64,000 nucleotides of DNA from Corynebacterium hylobatis (lineage in GTDB: Bacteria > Actinomycetota > Actinomycetes > Mycobacteriales > Mycobacteriaceae): the NCBI RefSeq assembly GCF_003955685.1, contig NZ_RXHJ01000015.1, forward strand, positions 39,554 to 103,553. The letters are read 5' to 3'. Numbering within the stretch: position 1 is the first letter of the stretch; each line of letters opens with the position of its first letter. Below are positions 15,254-23,916 of this stretch, one piece after another. Both the position numbers and the translations under genes were made by a program. The notes beneath the pieces are model-generated. The model did no database searches and was not told the DNA's origin. It saw only the letters and a list, made by a program, of their open reading frames with translations.

Positions 15254-15709
15254 TCACCACTGGAAACCGGGGTCGATGTCCCGCGGGTCCAGGTTGAGGA
15301 ACTGGGACACCAGGACGGTCAGAATCGTCGCCAGCAGCTCCTCGCGCTCCTGCGGGTGGGCGGTGCGCTGCTCGATGGGCATCCGGAAGACCACGATCCG
15401 GGCCCGGGTGGGCCTGCCCTGCGGGTCCACGCCCGCCGGAATGATCCGGCCCAGGGGCACAGGGCCGTCGGCCACGATTTCGTCGGGCATCACGGTCATG
15501 TCGGCCCGCAGCTGCATCCGGGGCACGGTGTCCACCGCGATGTCCAGACCGGCCAGCTGCTCCGGGAAGGAGTGCTGGATGGGGGCGTAGGCCTCGAGGA
15601 CCGCTACGTCGAAGGACTCCGCCCGGGTGCGGTAGCGGGGGGCGGCCATGGGCAGGAGCGGGCCGCGCAGCCCCCTGCCGTGCCGGTCGCGGTGGGTCCT
15701 GATGTGCAT
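15254..15709 (-). CDS. Zincin-like metallopeptidase-family protein lacking HExxH
   Basis: This 151-residue protein resembles the actinobacterial 'metallopeptidase family' proteins found between whiB2 and the DUF3499 gene. Typical segments are YRTRAESFDVAVLEAYAPI, PDEIVADGPVPLGRIIPAG and the acidic end NLDPRDIDPGFQW. The HExxH zinc motif expected of an active zincin is absent; the matching place reads TILTVLVSQFLNLDP. It is probably catalytically inactive or a different function altogether. The N-terminus is Arg-rich. It converges on whcD, with the terminator between them. Confidence 0.65.
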   Translation of the reverse strand: MHIRTHRDRHGRGLRGPLLPMAAPRYRTRAESFDVAVLEAYAPIQHSFPEQLAGLDIAVDTVPRMQLRADMTVMPDEIVADGPVPLGRIIPAGVDPQGRPTRARIVVFRMPIEQRTAHPQEREELLATILTVLVSQFLNLDPRDIDPGFQW

Positions 15710-15798
15710 GGCAACAGATCATAGGGGGTGGCTACCGGAAACGGCGCGCGGCGCGCGGTGTTACCGGAATCTCAAGGGAGGGTTTAGACTCGGGTTCT

Positions 15799-16233
15799 GT
15801 GAGCCAGTTTCGACGTTGTTCCCGCCCGGGCTGCGGCAAACCTGCCGTGGCAACCATGACATACGCCTACGCCGAGTCCACCGCAGTGGTGGGTCCGCTG
15901 GCGCCCGCCGCCGAGCCCCACAGCTGGGACCTGTGCGACCACCACGCGGAGAAGATCACCGCGCCGCTCGGCTGGGAGATGCTTCGCGTCAACCACATCG
16001 ACATCGATGACGATGAGGACCTCACCGCCCTCGCCGAGGCTGTCCGCGAGGCCGGCCGCGTCACCAGCGGACTCGTCGAATCAGAGGGGCCCGACCTTGA
16101 TCCGGTGGACCCGTCCGACCCGGAGACCTCCATCCATCCGGTCCATCAGTCCAAGCGGGTCAACGAGGAGCGGCAGCGCCGCCGTTCGCATCTTCGCCTG
16201 GTCGAGAGTGACGGCGGGGACTCCGAGGAGTAG
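15799..16233 (+). CDS. DUF3499 family protein, putative zinc-binding
   Basis: This 144-residue protein starts with CSRPGCGKPAVATMTYAYA and continues to LCDHHAEKIT, so two cysteines and a Cys-His-His group could bind zinc. The N-terminal 75 residues match the actinobacterial DUF3499 family; the rest is acidic and ends in a basic RQRRRSHLRLVE patch. The GTG start is supported by TAGACT 8 nt upstream (leaderless). It precedes the phosphomannomutase gene as in C. glutamicum and M. tuberculosis. The function is unknown. Confidence 0.85.
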   Translation: MSQFRRCSRPGCGKPAVATMTYAYAESTAVVGPLAPAAEPHSWDLCDHHAEKITAPLGWEMLRVNHIDIDDDEDLTALAEAVREAGRVTSGLVESEGPDLDPVDPSDPETSIHPVHQSKRVNEERQRRRSHLRLVESDGGDSEE

Positions 16234-16336
16234 TCCGGCTGCCCCGCAGGGAGTTTCCAGCCCTGCAGGGTATTATTCTCTGCTTAGTGTCGGGCCCGCC
16301 CCCTGGGCCCCGAAGTAGAAAGCGACCCTGGCACCC

Positions 16337-17713
16337 ATGTCATCCCTGCTCACCCGCGAAGACGTCTGCTCCGTGATCAAGGCCTACGACGTCCGTGGGA
16401 TCGTCGGCGAACAGATCACCCCCGAGTTCATCCGGGGGACCGGCGCCGCCTTCGCCCATCTGCTGCGCGGTGAGGGTGAAAGCACTGTCGCCGTCGGCCA
16501 TGACATGCGTCCCTCCTCCCCGGAACTGGCCGCCGCCTTCGCCGAGGGCGTGACCTCGCAGGGGCTGGACGTGGTCATGCTGGGCCTGACCTCCACCGAC
16601 GAGCTCTACTTCGCCGCCGGTACCCTCGGCTGCGCCGGGGCGATGTTCACCGCCTCACACAACCCCGCCCAGTACAACGGCATCAAGCTGTGCCGCTCGG
16701 GTGCCCGCCCGGTCAGCCAGGACACGGGCCTGGCCCAGATCATCGACATGCTCGTCGACGGTGTCCCGGCCCACGGTGGACCGGCGGGCTCGGTCACTGA
16801 ACGGGATGTGCTGGCTGACTACGGTGCCTACCTGCGTGGACTGGTGGACCTGGCCGATATCCGCCCGTTGGTCGTCGCCGTCGACGCCGCCAACGGCATG
16901 GGCGGGCACACCGTGCCGGAGGTGTTCAAGGGTCTGCCGCTGGACATCCGCCCGCTCTACTTTGAGCTGGACGGCACCTTCCCCAACCACGAGGCCAACC
17001 CGCTGGACCCCAAGAACCTCGTCGACCTGCAGAAGTTCACCGTGGAGCAGGGGGCGGACATCGGCCTGGCCTTCGACGGCGACGCCGACCGCTGTTTCGT
17101 CATCGATGAAAAGGGTGAGCCGGTGAGCCCTTCGGCGATCTGCGCGGTCGTCGCGAAGCGCTACCTTGCGGAGCACGCGGGGGCGACCATCATCCACAAT
17201 CTCATCACCTCGAAGTCGGTGCCGGAGATCATCGCCGAGGAGGGCGGCACCGCCGTGCGCACGCGCGTGGGCCACTCCTTCATCAAGTCCACGATGGCCG
17301 AGACCGGCGCCGTATTCGGCGGCGAGCACTCCGCCCACTACTACTTCACCGAATTCTTCAACGCCGACTCCGGCATACTCGCCGCCATGCACGTCCTGGC
17401 TGCCCTAGGTGCCCAGGACCGCCCGCTGAGTGAGATGATGGCCGAGTACAACCGTTACGAGGCTTCCGGGGAGATCAACTCCACCGTTGCGGACCAGGCG
17501 GCCAGCACCCGGGCTGTGCTCGACGCCTTCGCGGACCGCATCGTCTCTGTGGACCGCCTCGACGGGGTCACCGTCGAACTCAAGGGCACCAGTGCGTGGT
17601 TCAACGTGCGTGCCTCCAACACCGAACCACTGCTGCGTCTCAACGTGGAGGCCCCCACCCGCGGTGAGGTCGACGAACTCGTCGCCGAGATCCTCGCCGT
17701 CATCCGCGCCTGA
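16337..17713 (+). CDS. manB: Phosphomannomutase (ManB/PmmA)
   Basis: This 458-residue alpha-D-phosphohexomutase interconverts mannose-6-phosphate and mannose-1-phosphate, feeding GDP-mannose. Motifs in order: FTASHNPAQYNGIK with the phospho-serine (about residue 103), the metal loop AFDGDADRCFV (about 245), a sugar-binding GGEHSAHYYF, and a phosphate-binding SNTEPLLRLNVE near the C-terminus. A TATTAT hexamer at 16271-16276 and an upstream GC hairpin make a plausible promoter about 55 nt before the start. The other sugar enzymes are made by the neighbours. Confidence 0.92.
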   Translation: MSSLLTREDVCSVIKAYDVRGIVGEQITPEFIRGTGAAFAHLLRGEGESTVAVGHDMRPSSPELAAAFAEGVTSQGLDVVMLGLTSTDELYFAAGTLGCAGAMFTASHNPAQYNGIKLCRSGARPVSQDTGLAQIIDMLVDGVPAHGGPAGSVTERDVLADYGAYLRGLVDLADIRPLVVAVDAANGMGGHTVPEVFKGLPLDIRPLYFELDGTFPNHEANPLDPKNLVDLQKFTVEQGADIGLAFDGDADRCFVIDEKGEPVSPSAICAVVAKRYLAEHAGATIIHNLITSKSVPEIIAEEGGTAVRTRVGHSFIKSTMAETGAVFGGEHSAHYYFTEFFNADSGILAAMHVLAALGAQDRPLSEMMAEYNRYEASGEINSTVADQAASTRAVLDAFADRIVSVDRLDGVTVELKGTSAWFNVRASNTEPLLRLNVEAPTRGEVDELVAEILAVIRA

Positions 17714-17759
17714 GGCACGCACAGCCTGTTGGCAGACAGGTGAGGATATCCTGGACCGC

Positions 17760-18761
17760 ATGGATAACAGCTCCCTTGAGGCCTATATGGACGGCTCCAC
17801 CTACAACCGGGAGACGGTGAAGTTCTACGACGTCGCTCATGAGGGCGCGCAGATCCGCGCCGTCGCCGGTGCGATCCCGGCGTTGCAGGGGATCCACGGA
17901 CTGGCGCCACGCAGCGTGGTGGTCATCGCCTCCGACCATGTGGCGGACGCCTCCGCCCGCTTCGTCTCCCGCATGCGCTCCCCCCTGCGCGTGCCGTTGG
18001 TGATCACCGACGCTCTGCCCAACTATGTCGGTGCCCTCGACATGGTGGTGATCCTGGGTGACCGCGCGGATGCCCCGGACATCTCCCAGGCGATGATCAA
18101 CGCCGACCGCCGGGGTGCGACCACCATCCTCGTCGGCCCGCCCCGCGGTCCGATCCTGGAGGACGCTCCCGATGACACCGTCGTCATCCCGGCACTGCCC
18201 ACCGTCTACGGGGCCTCCCCGGCGCGTTCCATCACAGCCCTGAGTACCGTGCTGGACCTGCTGGAGGAGAATCCCGACCTTGTCACCCAGCGGCTGGCGG
18301 ATACTGCCACCTGCGTCGATGACGAGCTCGAACAGCTCTCGCCCGAGCGGGACGCGGTGGTCAACCCCGGTCGGCAGCTGCGTGAATACGCCGACCTGGC
18401 GCGCGTGGTGCACACCGGCCAGGGCCGTCCCGGCTTCGCCATCGCTGAACTCATGGCCGTGATCTGGTCGCTCAAGGGTATCCCCTCCGGTGCGGCCGCC
18501 CTCGAGGAGATCGAACTGCCCCCGCCGGCACCCGCGCACGACCTCTTCCATGATCCGCTGCTGGATGGCCCGACTGATTTGCTAGCCTTGAAGGCTGTTG
18601 TCTGGGCCGAGGACCCGGAGGTGGCCGCCACGCTGCCCAACGCCCTCGCCGCCAACTGCGACACCCCGGGCACGGGTCCGTTGGCCGCCGCACTGAAACT
18701 GATCACCAGGGGCCTCGCGGCAACCGCCTACGACCTGCCCGAAGCACCATCGGAGGACTAA
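17760..18761 (+). CDS. SIS-like protein of the mannose operon (cg0855-like)
   Basis: This 333-residue actinobacterial protein sits between manB and manA. It has an alternating hydrophobic-strand pattern (SVVVIASDHVADAS, LDMVVILGDRAD, GATTILVGPPRGP) like sugar isomerase (SIS) or phosphosugar-binding folds, but no confirmed active-site motif. The ATG at 17760 is supported by TATCCT 7 nt upstream (leaderless). It ends 4 nt before manA. A role in mannose-phosphate handling is suggested only by position. Confidence 0.75.
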   Translation: MDNSSLEAYMDGSTYNRETVKFYDVAHEGAQIRAVAGAIPALQGIHGLAPRSVVVIASDHVADASARFVSRMRSPLRVPLVITDALPNYVGALDMVVILGDRADAPDISQAMINADRRGATTILVGPPRGPILEDAPDDTVVIPALPTVYGASPARSITALSTVLDLLEENPDLVTQRLADTATCVDDELEQLSPERDAVVNPGRQLREYADLARVVHTGQGRPGFAIAELMAVIWSLKGIPSGAAALEEIELPPPAPAHDLFHDPLLDGPTDLLALKAVVWAEDPEVAATLPNALAANCDTPGTGPLAAALKLITRGLAATAYDLPEAPSED

Positions 18762-18765
18762 CTAG

Positions 18766-19926
18766 ATGCAGAAGCTGACCGGCACGCTCCGGAGCTACCC
18801 CTGGGGATCCCGCACCCTCATCCCGGAGCTGCGCGGACTCCCCTCACCCTCCGGCCGGCCAGAGGCGGAGCTGTGGTTCGGAGCCCACCCGGTCGGATCG
18901 TCCACCATCGCTGACCGTGCCCTGACCGAGATCATCGCCGAGGACCCTGTCTCGGCTCTCGGGGAACGCGTGTACCGGCAGTACGGTGACAGCCTGCCCT
19001 TCCTGCTGAAGCTCCTCGCTGCCGCCGAGCCGCTATCCTTGCAGGCCCACCCCTCGGCGGAACAGGCCCGGGAGGGTTTCGAGAGGGAGAACGCGCAGGG
19101 CATCCCCCTCAACGCCGGCAACCGCAACTACCGCGACCCGCGGCATAAACCTGAGCTGGTCGTGGCGCTCACGGACTTCCACGCCATGGTGGGTTTCCGT
19201 CCCCTCGACCAGACTCTCGAGCTCTTCTCCGTGCTGGACTGCCCGCAGCTGGACCGCTACCTGACCATCCTCGACCCGGGGTCCGAGTCCGACAGCCTGC
19301 GCGGGTTGTTCACCACGTGGATCACCATCCCCACGTCCGCCCGCACGAAGCTCATCGACGCCGTCGTCGAGGCGGCACGTGCCCGGCTTGACCGCGGGGA
19401 CTGGATCTCCGGGGTGCTGACCACCGTGCTGGAGCTGGAGGAGCGCTACCCCGGGGATATCGGTGTTCTGGGCGCACTGCTGCTCAACCACATCCACCTC
19501 AGTCCGGGGGAGGGCGTCTATCTGGATGCCGGCCACCTGCACGCCTATGTCAGAGGTCTGGGGGTGGAGGTGATGGCCAACTCCGACAACGTCCTGCGCG
19601 GGGGTCTGACCTCCAAATATGTCGACGTGCCGGAGCTGGTGCGCATCCTCGACTTCGCCTCGGTGGACAGCCCCGTGGTCACCTCCTGCGGAGGTGAGTA
19701 CACGGTCCCTGCAGAGGAGTTCACTCTCCTGCACTGCCTGGTCTCGGCGGGGTCACCCCGTGAGATCGACCACGATGGTCCCACCATCGCGCTGTGCACC
19801 TCCGGCACCGTCCGGATCGGGGATCTGGAGCTGGCCCCCGGTGAGGCGGCGTGGATCCCTGCTTCTGCTTCGGCATGTGTTGCCACCTCCACAGGGACGG
19901 GCGAGCTGTTCATCGCGAGTGCCTGA
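18766..19926 (+). CDS. manA: Mannose-6-phosphate isomerase, class I
   Basis: This 386-residue zinc enzyme interconverts fructose-6-phosphate and mannose-6-phosphate at the entry to mannosylated glycolipids. Family motifs: SYPWGSRTLIPEL, AELWFGAHPVGSS, the metal-binding LSLQAHPSAEQA and RDPRHKPELVVAL, and the signature GVYLDAGHLHAYVRGLGVE followed by NSDNVLRGGLTSKYVD. The C-terminal cupin is present. The ATG follows GGAGGA. It is probably co-transcribed with manB and the SIS-like gene. Confidence 0.93.
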   Translation: MQKLTGTLRSYPWGSRTLIPELRGLPSPSGRPEAELWFGAHPVGSSTIADRALTEIIAEDPVSALGERVYRQYGDSLPFLLKLLAAAEPLSLQAHPSAEQAREGFERENAQGIPLNAGNRNYRDPRHKPELVVALTDFHAMVGFRPLDQTLELFSVLDCPQLDRYLTILDPGSESDSLRGLFTTWITIPTSARTKLIDAVVEAARARLDRGDWISGVLTTVLELEERYPGDIGVLGALLLNHIHLSPGEGVYLDAGHLHAYVRGLGVEVMANSDNVLRGGLTSKYVDVPELVRILDFASVDSPVVTSCGGEYTVPAEEFTLLHCLVSAGSPREIDHDGPTIALCTSGTVRIGDLELAPGEAAWIPASASACVATSTGTGELFIASA

Positions 19927-19947
19927 GGTCGCTCCCGGGTTCCGCGC

Positions 19948-20580
19948 CTAATCCGGCAGGCTGGAGCCTGCGGGGGCGGGCTGCGGGGTTGTGGTGGCTG
20001 GAGTGGTCGGGGCCTGCGTGGGTGCCGTGGCAGGTGCGGCAGGTTCCGGGGTCGCCGGCTCTACGGGGGTGGGAGTGCCGGTATCCGGCGTCGGCGGCGT
20101 GGTGGTGGTCTGCGTCTGCTCCGGCCCCGGGGGAGTGGTGGTGGGCCCGGTATTCTCGGGCCTGCCGGAAACCGTCACCGCCCCGGTGGGGGCCGGGGAC
20201 GGCGTCGGCTGAGCGGCGGCCGGTTCCGGGGTTGTGGGTGTGTCCATGATGTTCTCCGGCCGGTAGATCACCGTGGGGCCGATGTCGGTGGGTGCTGCCT
20301 GGACCACCGCGTTGGGTGCCAGATAGGGATCATCGGCGGGGGCTGCGGCTGGCGCGGGTGCGGTGTTCGCCGTGGATATTCTGGATTCCCCGGGGTCCGG
20401 AGTGGGCGCGATCTGACCAGCGGTATCGGAATTTGTGGATACCTCGGCGGTGACCGTGGCAATATCAGAGGCGGAAGGAGTGGAGGGCGTGCTTGCGCGC
20501 CATACTCCGTACCCGACGGCGGCCGCAGCGAGCAGGCCAACGGCGATAAAGAGGTAGACGCGACGCTTCTCGGTGTTCAC
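19948..20580 (-). CDS. Membrane-anchored Pro/Thr-rich protein
   Basis: This roughly 210-residue protein has a short basic N-terminus (NTEKRR), one membrane helix (YLFIAVGLLAAAAVGYGVW) and a long exterior region dominated by Pro, Thr and Ala with repeated TPxP patterns. It is likely an envelope-spanning stalk or glycosylated protein. The GTG at 20580 follows AAAGGG; an ATG at 20601 is an alternative. It converges on manA with a 21-bp gap. No domain is recognised. Confidence 0.7.
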   Translation of the reverse strand: MNTEKRRVYLFIAVGLLAAAAVGYGVWRASTPSTPSASDIATVTAEVSTNSDTAGQIAPTPDPGESRISTANTAPAPAAAPADDPYLAPNAVVQAAPTDIGPTVIYRPENIMDTPTTPEPAAAQPTPSPAPTGAVTVSGRPENTGPTTTPPGPEQTQTTTTPPTPDTGTPTPVEPATPEPAAPATAPTQAPTTPATTTPQPAPAGSSLPD

Positions 20581-20715
20581 CTGGCCCTTTGTCCCTTCCA
20601 TGAAACGTACTGGTAACAACTTGGTAACAACATAGCAGAAAACATGTGCGCGGACGTTTATTCCGCGGGATCACCACAGGTCCCGCACGCGCATTCGGAG
20701 AGGACATGGACGAAA

Positions 20716-21069
20716 ATGACCACCTGGGATGTCGCCATCTTCGGCGAGGACGACAACATCGATTTCCTTGATGAGCTCGCGGATCTCGATAACGAGGACA
20801 TTGTGGAGGCGGTCCGTGATGCCTGCCTGCTGGTGCTGAAGCAGCCGAAGGTCACGGAGGTTGAGCGGCTGAATGGATTGGCGGCAGCGACGATCGCGGC
20901 CATCTGGGCGGGCGCGCCCTTCTCCGCCGGAGAGGTCGCCGATTCCTACCCCTTCATCCGCGAGCTCATCGGCTCCGGAGACGAGATCCTCAACGAGGCC
21001 GCGGCCGAGCTGCTGGAGACCGTGGGGGAGGAAGAGGACGTGGAGGCCTTCGTAGAGGCGGTCTCCTAG
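20716..21069 (+). CDS. DUF4259 family protein
   Basis: This 117-residue acidic protein begins TTWDVAIFGEDDNIDFLDELADLD, the typical DUF4259 opening, and continues as predicted helices. It has no membrane segment or catalytic motif. The ATG at 20716 places the family start correctly; a GAGAGGAC purine stretch lies upstream. It precedes sahH by 59 bp. The function is unknown. Confidence 0.8.
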   Translation: MTTWDVAIFGEDDNIDFLDELADLDNEDIVEAVRDACLLVLKQPKVTEVERLNGLAAATIAAIWAGAPFSAGEVADSYPFIRELIGSGDEILNEAAAELLETVGEEEDVEAFVEAVS

Positions 21070-21128
21070 CGCCGGTGAACAGCGCTAGGGTGTGAGGGAC
21101 CCGTTTCTTCCCGGAGAAGGAGTTCCCC

Positions 21129-22577
21129 ATGCCCACCCCGCCGCCGGTAACCGACTTCAAGGTCGCCGACCTCTCCCTGGCCGAGGCCGGACGCCACCAG
21201 ATCCGTCTGGCGGAGTATGAGATGCCTGGTCTGATGACCCTGCGGGAGGAGTACGGCGAGGAACGGCCCCTGGCCGGCGCACGTATTGCCGGTTCCATCC
21301 ACATGACGGTGCAGACGGCAGTGCTCATCGAGACGCTCACCGCGCTGGGGGCGGAGGTCCGCTGGGCCTCCTGCAACATCTTCTCCACCCAGGACGAGGC
21401 CGCCGCCGCAGTGGTCGTGGGTGAGGGGGGCACCCCGGAGAACCCGCAGGGGGTGCCGGTCTTCGCCTGGAAGGGCGAGACACTGGAGGAGTACTGGTGG
21501 TGCATCGACCAGATCTTCCGCTGGGGTGCCGTCGAACCCAACATGATCCTCGACGACGGCGGGGACGCCACCATGGCCGTGATCAAAGGCCTGGAGTTCG
21601 AACAGGCCGGCGCGGTACCGGAGGCCCAGGAGGCCGACGCTGACGAGTACACCGCCTTCCTGGGCATGCTGCGCGGCACCCTGGCGGAGGATGCCGGGCG
21701 GTGGACCCGGACCGCGGCGGCGGTCAGGGGCGTGACCGAGGAGACCACCACGGGGGTGCTCCGTCTCTACCATTTCGCTGAACAGGGGCTGCTGCCCTTC
21801 CCGGCGATGAACGTCAACGATGCGGTGACCAAGTCCAAATTCGACAACCGCTACGGCACCCGCCACAGCCTCATCGACGGCATCAACCGCGCCACGGACA
21901 TGCTCATCGGCGGCAAGAACGTCCTCATCTGCGGTTACGGTGACGTGGGCAAGGGGTCCGCGGAGGCCATGGCGGGCCAGGGCGCGCGCGTGAAGGTCAC
22001 CGAGATCGACCCCATCAACGCCCTGCAGGCCCTCATGGACGGCTTCCCCGTGGTCACCGTGGAGGAGGCGATCGCGGAGGCGGACATCGTCATCACCGCG
22101 ACCGGAAACAAGGACATCATCACCTTCGACCACATGCTCCAGATGAAGGACCACGCCCTGCTGGGCAACATCGGTCACTTCGACAACGAGATCGACATGG
22201 CCTCCCTCCTGCGCCGGGCGGATGTCTCGCGCACCACCATCAAGTCGCAGGTCGACGAGTTCCACCTGCCCAACGGCAGAGCGATCATCGTGCTGTCCGA
22301 GGGCCGTCTGCTCAATCTGGGTAACGCCACCGGGCACCCCTCCTTCGTCATGTCCACCTCTTTCGCCGACCAGACGATCGCCCAGATCGAGCTGTTCACG
22401 AAGACAGGGGAGTACACCAATGACGTCCACCGTCTGCCTAAGATCCTCGACGAGAAGGTTGCCCGCATCCACGTGGAGGCCCTCGGCGGCCGGGTCACCG
22501 AACTGAGCAAGGAACAGGCCGAGTACATCGGCGTGGATGTGGCAGGTCCCTACAAGCCGGAGCACTACCGATACTGA
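21129..22577 (+). CDS. sahH: Adenosylhomocysteinase
   Basis: This 482-residue cytosolic enzyme splits S-adenosylhomocysteine into adenosine and homocysteine, relieving product inhibition of methyltransferases. Motifs: [28 protein letters not shown] start (here [18 protein letters not shown]), [20 protein letters not shown], the NAD site [14 protein letters not shown] and the C-terminal YKPEHYRY whose Lys and Tyr close the NAD pocket of the neighbouring subunit. The ATG follows GAAGGAG. Its TGA overlaps the tmk ATG by 1 nt. Confidence 0.96.
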   Translation: MPTPPPVTDFKVADLSLAEAGRHQIRLAEYEMPGLMTLREEYGEERPLAGARIAGSIHMTVQTAVLIETLTALGAEVRWASCNIFSTQDEAAAAVVVGEGGTPENPQGVPVFAWKGETLEEYWWCIDQIFRWGAVEPNMILDDGGDATMAVIKGLEFEQAGAVPEAQEADADEYTAFLGMLRGTLAEDAGRWTRTAAAVRGVTEETTTGVLRLYHFAEQGLLPFPAMNVNDAVTKSKFDNRYGTRHSLIDGINRATDMLIGGKNVLICGYGDVGKGSAEAMAGQGARVKVTEIDPINALQALMDGFPVVTVEEAIAEADIVITATGNKDIITFDHMLQMKDHALLGNIGHFDNEIDMASLLRRADVSRTTIKSQVDEFHLPNGRAIIVLSEGRLLNLGNATGHPSFVMSTSFADQTIAQIELFTKTGEYTNDVHRLPKILDEKVARIHVEALGGRVTELSKEQAEYIGVDVAGPYKPEHYRY

Positions 22578-23176
22578 TGATCATCGCAATTGAAGGAATC
22601 GACGGGGCAGGCAAGAACACCCTCGTCCGCGCAATCCGGGAACAGGCCGGCGTCCCCGTCGACGTCCTGGCCTTCCCCCGTTATGAAGTCTCCGCCCCGG
22701 CCCAGCTGGCTGCGGAAGCCCTGCACGGCCGGATGGGGGACCTCACGGACTCCGCCTACGCCATGGCCACCCTTTTCGCACTGGACCGGCATGGTGCGCG
22801 TGAACAGCTGCTGCCCTATGTGGACTCAGGGCGGATCATCCTGCTTGACCGCTATGTCGCCTCCAACGCGGCCTACTCTGCGGCCCGGCTGCAGGATGAT
22901 GCGGTGATGGACTGGGTCCATGATCTGGAGTTCGACCGGCTGGGTCTGCCGCTACCGGACCTGCAGGTGCTGCTGGCCACGGAACCGGTCACCGCGGCGG
23001 AGCGGGCGATCTCCCGGGAGGCGCAGGACACGTCCCGGGAACGGGATCGTTATGAAACTGACTCCGGCCTGCAGCAACGCACCTATGATGCATATCAGAG
23101 GCTTGCTCAGCGCGGCTGGGCGGGTCGTTGGATCGTCACCACCGATCCGGCGGATATCCTGCAAGAACTCAGATGA
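22577..23176 (+). CDS. tmk: Thymidylate kinase
   Basis: This 199-residue kinase phosphorylates dTMP to dTDP. The P-loop is EGIDGAGKNTL (residues 6-16), with Asn where most family members have Ser or Thr-Thr. The DR(Y/H) motif is LLDRYVASNAAYSAAR, and the lid region contains RERDRYE. It starts on the last base of the sahH stop codon and lies 24 bp upstream of mtrA, the order seen in C. glutamicum and M. tuberculosis. Confidence 0.93.
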   Translation: MIIAIEGIDGAGKNTLVRAIREQAGVPVDVLAFPRYEVSAPAQLAAEALHGRMGDLTDSAYAMATLFALDRHGAREQLLPYVDSGRIILLDRYVASNAAYSAARLQDDAVMDWVHDLEFDRLGLPLPDLQVLLATEPVTAAERAISREAQDTSRERDRYETDSGLQQRTYDAYQRLAQRGWAGRWIVTTDPADILQELR

Positions 23177-23199
23177 TCATCAAAGGACAGTGATTCTCC

Positions 23200-23880
23200 A
23201 TGGCGCACAAGATTCTGGTCGTCGACGACGATCCGTCGATCTCCGACATGCTCACCCTCGTTCTCGAGACCGAGGGCTTTGAGCCACACGCCGTCATGGA
23301 CGGCAATGAGGCCGTGCCCGCCTTCCGTCAGCATCAGCCGGATCTCATCCTCCTGGACCTCATGCTCCCGGGTATGAACGGGGTGGACATCTGTCGGGAG
23401 ATCCGTCAGGAGTCCTCGGTGCCGATTGTCATGCTCACCGCCAAGACGGACACCGTCGATGTGGTGCTCGGCCTGGAATCGGGCGCGGACGACTACATCA
23501 CCAAGCCCTTCAAGCCGAAGGAGCTGATCGCGCGCATCCGGGCACGTCTGCGCCGGACGGAGGCCACGCCGAACGAGATCATCGAGGTCGGTGACCTGGT
23601 CATCGACGTCCCGGAGCACACCGTCAAGCGCGGCAGCGAGGAGATCTCGCTGACCCCGCTCGAATTCGACCTGCTGCTGGAGATGGCCCGCAAGCCCCGC
23701 CAGGTGCACACCCGCGAGGAGCTGCTGGAGAATGTGTGGGGTTACCGCCACGCCTCCGACACCCGCCTCGTCAACGTGCACGTGCAGCGGTTGCGCGCGA
23801 AGATCGAGAAGGACCCGGAGAACCCGCAGATCGTGCTCACCGTGCGTGGCGTGGGATACAAGACAGGTATGGGGGAGTAA
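23200..23880 (+). CDS. mtrA: Response regulator MtrA (OmpR/PhoB type)
   Basis: This 226-residue regulator has an N-terminal receiver with acidic pocket VVDDDPS, phosphorylation Asp53 in LLDLMLPG, Thr80 and Lys102 (DDYITKPFKP). The C-terminal winged helix carries LTPLEFDLLLEM, RHASDTRLVNVHVQRLRAKIE and VRGVGYK. MtrA controls cell-wall hydrolase and osmoprotection genes and links division to envelope growth in actinobacteria. It is co-transcribed with mtrB and lpqB. Confidence 0.97.
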   Translation: MAHKILVVDDDPSISDMLTLVLETEGFEPHAVMDGNEAVPAFRQHQPDLILLDLMLPGMNGVDICREIRQESSVPIVMLTAKTDTVDVVLGLESGADDYITKPFKPKELIARIRARLRRTEATPNEIIEVGDLVIDVPEHTVKRGSEEISLTPLEFDLLLEMARKPRQVHTREELLENVWGYRHASDTRLVNVHVQRLRAKIEKDPENPQIVLTVRGVGYKTGMGE

Positions 23881-23916
23881 CTCATAGTCCAGAAGCTCGT
23901 CGCCTATTTCCAACGG

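Noticed and set aside
21070..21128. SAH riboswitch before sahH
   Set aside because: The gap is only 59 bp and shows no matching conserved structure.
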